Of a DNA stretch of 64,000 nt, positions 61,895-64,000 are shown one piece after another. Each line of letters opens with the position of its first letter. Positions within the stretch are counted from its first letter, which is position 1. This DNA comes from Leptodactylus fallax. Its lineage: Eukaryota; Chordata; Amphibia; Anura; Leptodactylidae. Below the pieces are notes generated by a model. The model saw only the letters and a program-made list of their open reading frames with translations. It did not search any database and had not been told where the DNA came from. Location: the NCBI GenBank assembly GCA_947044405.1, contig CAMRHE010000157.1, forward strand, positions 642,501 through 706,500, read 5' to 3'. A program made the position numbers and the translations under genes.

Positions 61895-62345
61895 CAGCCT
61901 GCCTGCAAATTACATTATAGAGAACAGAAAAATGTTAGTTTGGGTTTCAGACTTTGGAAAGATGAAGTCACAAGACTTGAAACATTTTTTTTCCCCCCTT
62001 TTAATTAAAGTAACTTCAGCACCAAAAAAAAAGTTTGTCCAATTGTAGCTTGGAATCTCTTCGGGTATGTTTACATATAGCTAACAGACCAATTATTGTT
62101 TTAGAAATCGCAGCATGTCAATTATACCTACGGAAACATCAGCAGTTTCCCTATAGGTATAATTGAAGCCGAAAATTCTCAGAGGAAAACTGAGAAAAAA
62201 CGTGGGGCCTTAGCTAAAACTATTATTTTTATTTACCATATTTTTCAGACTATAAGATACCCTTTTTAACACGGAAAATCCTAGCTAAAAGGTCCCTGCG
62301 TTTTATATTCCAAAGTCAACAGGGTGCAGAAATGCCAGACTGATT
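61895..62345. other. 5' UTR edge and intron 1
   Basis: Holds the TTTGCAG acceptor just upstream of the start codon. ACTATAAGATACCC at ~62252 looks like part of a common vertebrate repeat. No non-coding first exon or promoter recognised. Confidence 0.55.
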
Positions 62346-63953
62346 GATTAACCCCTTCCCACCACAGCTAGTATGTGACTTCCTCACAGAGCCACTGTGT
62401 CACTTCATGCGGTAATAACTTTGGAACACTTTAACTCACCAAAGTGATTTTGAGATGGTAAATTTTAGTCGATATGTTTTGTGTTTAATTATGAAAAAAA
62501 ATAGGAAATTTGGTGGAAATTTAGAAAAATATGCAATTTAAAAAAAGTTTGAAATGATGTGCTTTTCATATGGATAGTCATTCCACCCAAATTAGTTCAT
62601 AAATCTACAGTAATGTACCATATCTCTGCTTTATGTTGGCAAACTTTAATCAACCTTTAAATTTTTTTTTACGGACGTTGTAAGGCTTGCAATCAAACAG
62701 CAATTTTCAAGAACATTTCCAAAACCCATTTTTCAAGGGACTAACTCAGTTCTGAAGGGTTATGAAGGCCTCTGTATTAGAAAACCCATAAATCACCCCA
62801 TTTACAAAACTGCACCCCTTAAATAAGTCAAAATAGCATAAACAAAGTATCTTAACCCTATAAGCATTTACAGGAATTAAGAGAAAATGGAGGTGAAATT
62901 TTCACGTTTCATTTTCTTTTACTAATATGTTAATTTACACATTCACAAGGTGTTAAATGAGAAAATGCATCACACAATTTGTTATGCAAGTTCTCTCGAC
63001 TACCACAGTACCCCACATGTGAATGTAAACTGATATGTGGGCAAACAGCAAGACGCAGAAGAGAAGGAGCGCCAATGAGCTTTTGGAGTGCAGATTTTGC
63101 TGTGATCAGTTTCAGGCACAATGTTGCATTTGCAGAGCCCCTGAGGTACCAGCACAGTGGAAAGCCCCAACAAATGACCTCATTTTGGAATTTATGGAGG
63201 GGTATAGTCAGTATTTTGCAGCCACAGCTGTTTCTCTGAATTTACTACCGATTGGATGTGAAAATGAAAAATTATTTATTTTTTTCTGATATGTCACATT
63301 AGGCCCAAAATTTCTCATTTTCACAAAAGGTTAAAGGAGAAAAAGGCACCCCACAGTTTGTTACACAATTTCTCCTGAACACAGAATACCCCACATGTGG
63401 TCGTCAACTGCTGTATGCGTACATGGCGGAGCTTGGAACGGAGGGCAAATTTTGCTGGAATAGAATTTGGGTGTCATAGCTCATTTGAAGACCACTAAAG
63501 TACCAGTACACCAATGCTAATTTCCCACTAGCTCCTATGACACGTGGGGGGCATTCTGGGAGGCTCAGTGCTGGTGTACTTAACCTCGTAAATTCTAAAT
63601 CTGGGGTATACCCGGATATACGCTTGCACAGATTATACATTTCCTTCTTTCTGCAGCCAGTTTTGTCCTATTGATTTGGTGACTTTTTGGGGTTTTTGTC
63701 TTCACATTGTGCAAGCTATATATATATATATATTTTTTTTAACTTTCTGGCGATGTGACCATATAAGGGCTTGATTTTTGCGGGATGAGATTTACTTCTT
63801 AATCAGATCATTTTGGGGTGCCTATAACTTATTAACTAAATTTTATTAACTCTCTCAGTGGGATATAAAAAAAAAAATCAAATCTGGCATTGCTTTTTAA
63901 CATTTAAATTTTTTGCCATGAAGCGTACAGCATAAGTAATAGGTACTGATCCA
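62346..63953. mobile_element. Second copy of the 5.2-kb family, partial
   Basis: TTAACCCCTTCCCACCACAG at the left, GGTAATAACTTTGG at ~62411, two ~390-bp units (from ~62955 and ~63335) and GGTTTTTGTCTTCACATTGT at ~63690 all match the element at 35678-40886 in the same order. Interrupted at 63955 by a mariner end and cut by the window edge. Confidence 0.85.
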
Positions 63954-63955
63954 TA

Positions 63956-64000
63956 CACTGTGTTCCAAATTATTATGCAAAAAGCGTTTAGGAGTGATAA
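63956..64000. mobile_element. Terminal repeat of another mariner-type element
   Basis: CACTGTGTTCCAAATTATTA follows TA (63954-63955) and resembles a Tc1/mariner end known in vertebrates. The rest lies right of the window. Confidence 0.7.

Noticed and set aside
1..64000. An undescribed multi-gene system such as a defence or biosynthetic cluster
   Set aside because: Only one host gene is present and all other coding sequence belongs to known mobile-element classes.

Overview
The window is vertebrate nuclear DNA, most likely from a frog (anuran amphibian) with large introns. It holds most of one host gene, TP53BP1 (53BP1), on the minus strand, surrounded by mobile elements. The frog call is an inference from the repeat mix: DIRS retrotransposons, Penelope-like elements, several Tc1/mariner families, L2 and Rex1 LINEs, and many TTAA- or TAA-flanked MITEs. 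The protein is clearly vertebrate 53BP1 by comparison with the human sequence as I recall it. No database search was run.

TP53BP1 runs right to left, from the ATG at 61894 to an exon ending at 6869. I resolve 25 coding exons whose splice phases all agree and which join into one open frame of 1,954 codons. They encode the N-terminal SQ/TQ-rich region with its RIF1- and PTIP-type phospho-sites, LC8-binding TQT motifs, the oligomerisation segment, the RG-rich GAR motif, the tandem Tudor domain, the UDR, the bipartite NLS and the first half of BRCT1. The rest of the BRCT pair should lie left of base 1. The promoter and 5' non-coding exon should lie right of 64000.

Layout: 1-6016 is a stack of Tc1/mariner elements, one carrying a nested Penelope-like retroelement with a 12-bp target duplication. 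6.8-9.3 kb holds the BRCT1, UDR/NLS and Tudor-end exons and a hAT MITE. 9.8-12.1 kb and 16.8-20.0 kb are DIRS-like elements. 12.5-27.8 kb holds exons 21 to 13. 28.1-31.7 kb is an L2 LINE meeting a Rex1 LINE tail to tail. 32.4-35.5 kb holds the giant 1.8-kb exon and two neighbours. 35.7-40.9 kb is a 5.2-kb repeat element with internal ~390-bp tandem units and a row of strong hairpins. 44.5-49.7 kb holds exons 9 to 5, a hAT element with a 31-bp minisatellite and a probable 18-nt microexon. 51-56.3 kb holds a Harbinger-type MITE, a DIRS fragment and an intact DD35E Tc1-like transposon. 56.7-61.9 kb holds exons 4 to 1 and a 421-bp palindromic MITE. 62.3-64 kb repeats the 5.2-kb family and ends in another mariner terminus.

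I see no operon, CRISPR array or undescribed multi-gene system. The most notable items are a hammerhead-like motif in the Penelope element, the transposase with DD35E spacing, the possible microexon, a frog-side triplication of 33 bp inside an exon, and a strong strand bias of long poly(A) runs relative to the gene.
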